Assembly (NCBI GenBank): GCA_016234155.1
Contig: JACRGZ010000102.1
Location: 1 to 6,351 of the forward strand
Direction: 5' to 3'
DNA length: 6,351 nucleotides
From: Nitrospirota bacterium
GTDB taxonomy: Bacteria > Nitrospirota > 9FT-COMBO-42-15 > HDB-SIOI813
In this document: positions 6,211 through 6,351 of the stretch, one piece after another
Layout of the letters: each line of letters begins with the position of its first letter
Numbering within the stretch: position 1 is the first letter of the stretch
Notes under the pieces: model-generated
Seen by the model: the letters and a program-made list of their open reading frames with translations, nothing else
Told to the model about the DNA's origin: nothing
Databases searched by the model: none
Program-made: the position numbers and the translations under genes

Positions 6211-6351
6211 AGAGGCTCTTGCAAAAGTATAAAAATGTTGTCATTCCCGCATGGTTTTAGCGGGAATCTAGTGTTTTATTACAGAAAATCATATCCGTCC
6301 CCGAGTGTTTCTATCGGGGATAGAAGATTTCGGGGATGACACAGACTTTTG
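6211..6351. mobile_element. MITE-like element with nested inverted repeats, cut by the window end
   Basis: CAAAAGT (6222-6228) has its reverse complement ACTTTTG at 6345-6351, the last bases of the window. Inside, TGTCATTCCC (6239-6248) is matched inversely by GGGGATGACA (6332-6341) with one mismatch. Two internal hairpins follow the same plan: ATTCCCGC/GCGGGAAT (6243-6250/6260-6267) and TCCCCGA/TCGGGGA (6298-6304/6314-6320), each with a 9-nt loop. No coding frame is convincing. The layout suggests a small non-autonomous element or a composite of two REP-like units. The outer left end, AGAGGCTCTTGCAAAAGT from 6211, may be a longer terminal repeat whose partner would continue past 6351. The 240 bases from 6112 hold only repeats plus the leader of the DUF4438 gene. 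Confidence 0.65.

Noticed and set aside
6226..6231. TATACT on the minus strand as a -10 box for the DUF4438 gene
   Set aside because: No acceptable -35 hexamer is found 16-18 bp upstream, and the site lies in the left end of the MITE-like element.
6044..6232. Open frame of 62 residues on the plus strand
   Set aside because: It is antisense to the start of the DUF4438 gene and then runs through repeats; no ribosome site or family likeness.

Overview
The window looks like chromosomal DNA from an anaerobic, probably Gram-negative bacterium of moderate GC content. The type of ATP-driven iron-sulfur activase and the many short interspersed repeats recall sediment or groundwater Nitrospirota or Desulfobacterota genomes. 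That placement is an inference from gene content and repeat style; no marker gene is present.

Layout: (1) Positions 2-208 hold the C-terminal end of a gene that starts outside the window. Its predicted helices resemble the tail of a TetR-family repressor. (2) Positions 209-292 form a compact control region with a sigma70-like promoter and a perfect 22-bp palindrome covering the -10 box. (3) Positions 293-3655 encode a 1120-residue protein with two BadF/BadG/BcrA/BcrD-type ATPase (ASKHA) domains, a cysteine cluster and a DUF2229-type domain. (4) Positions 3634-5169, overlapping by 22 nt, encode a 511-residue protein related to 2-hydroxyacyl-CoA dehydratase D components (COG3581 type). In many anaerobes the two proteins occur as one polypeptide of about 1400 or more residues. 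(5) On the opposite strand, converging, 5227-6111 encodes a DUF4438 protein of unknown function. (6) Positions 6112-6351 are packed with repeats, ending in a MITE-like element cut by the window edge.

How the genes work together: the two-gene unit probably uses ATP hydrolysis to push an electron to very low potential, from an iron-sulfur cluster in the activase to clusters in the DUF2229/COG3581 part. No substrate-specific dehydratase or benzoyl-CoA reductase subunits lie beside it, so the acceptor is unknown. The partial upstream regulator and the palindrome suggest local TetR-type control.

The most unusual aspect is how short repeats have entered or reshaped coding ends: a heptamer tract in the middle of the activase gene, a 30-bp tandem repeat forming the activase C-terminus and the gene junction, an inverted-repeat arm forming part of the COG3581 C-terminus, and further elements before the DUF4438 gene. 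No tRNA, rRNA, CRISPR array, full insertion sequence or convincing intrinsic terminator was seen.
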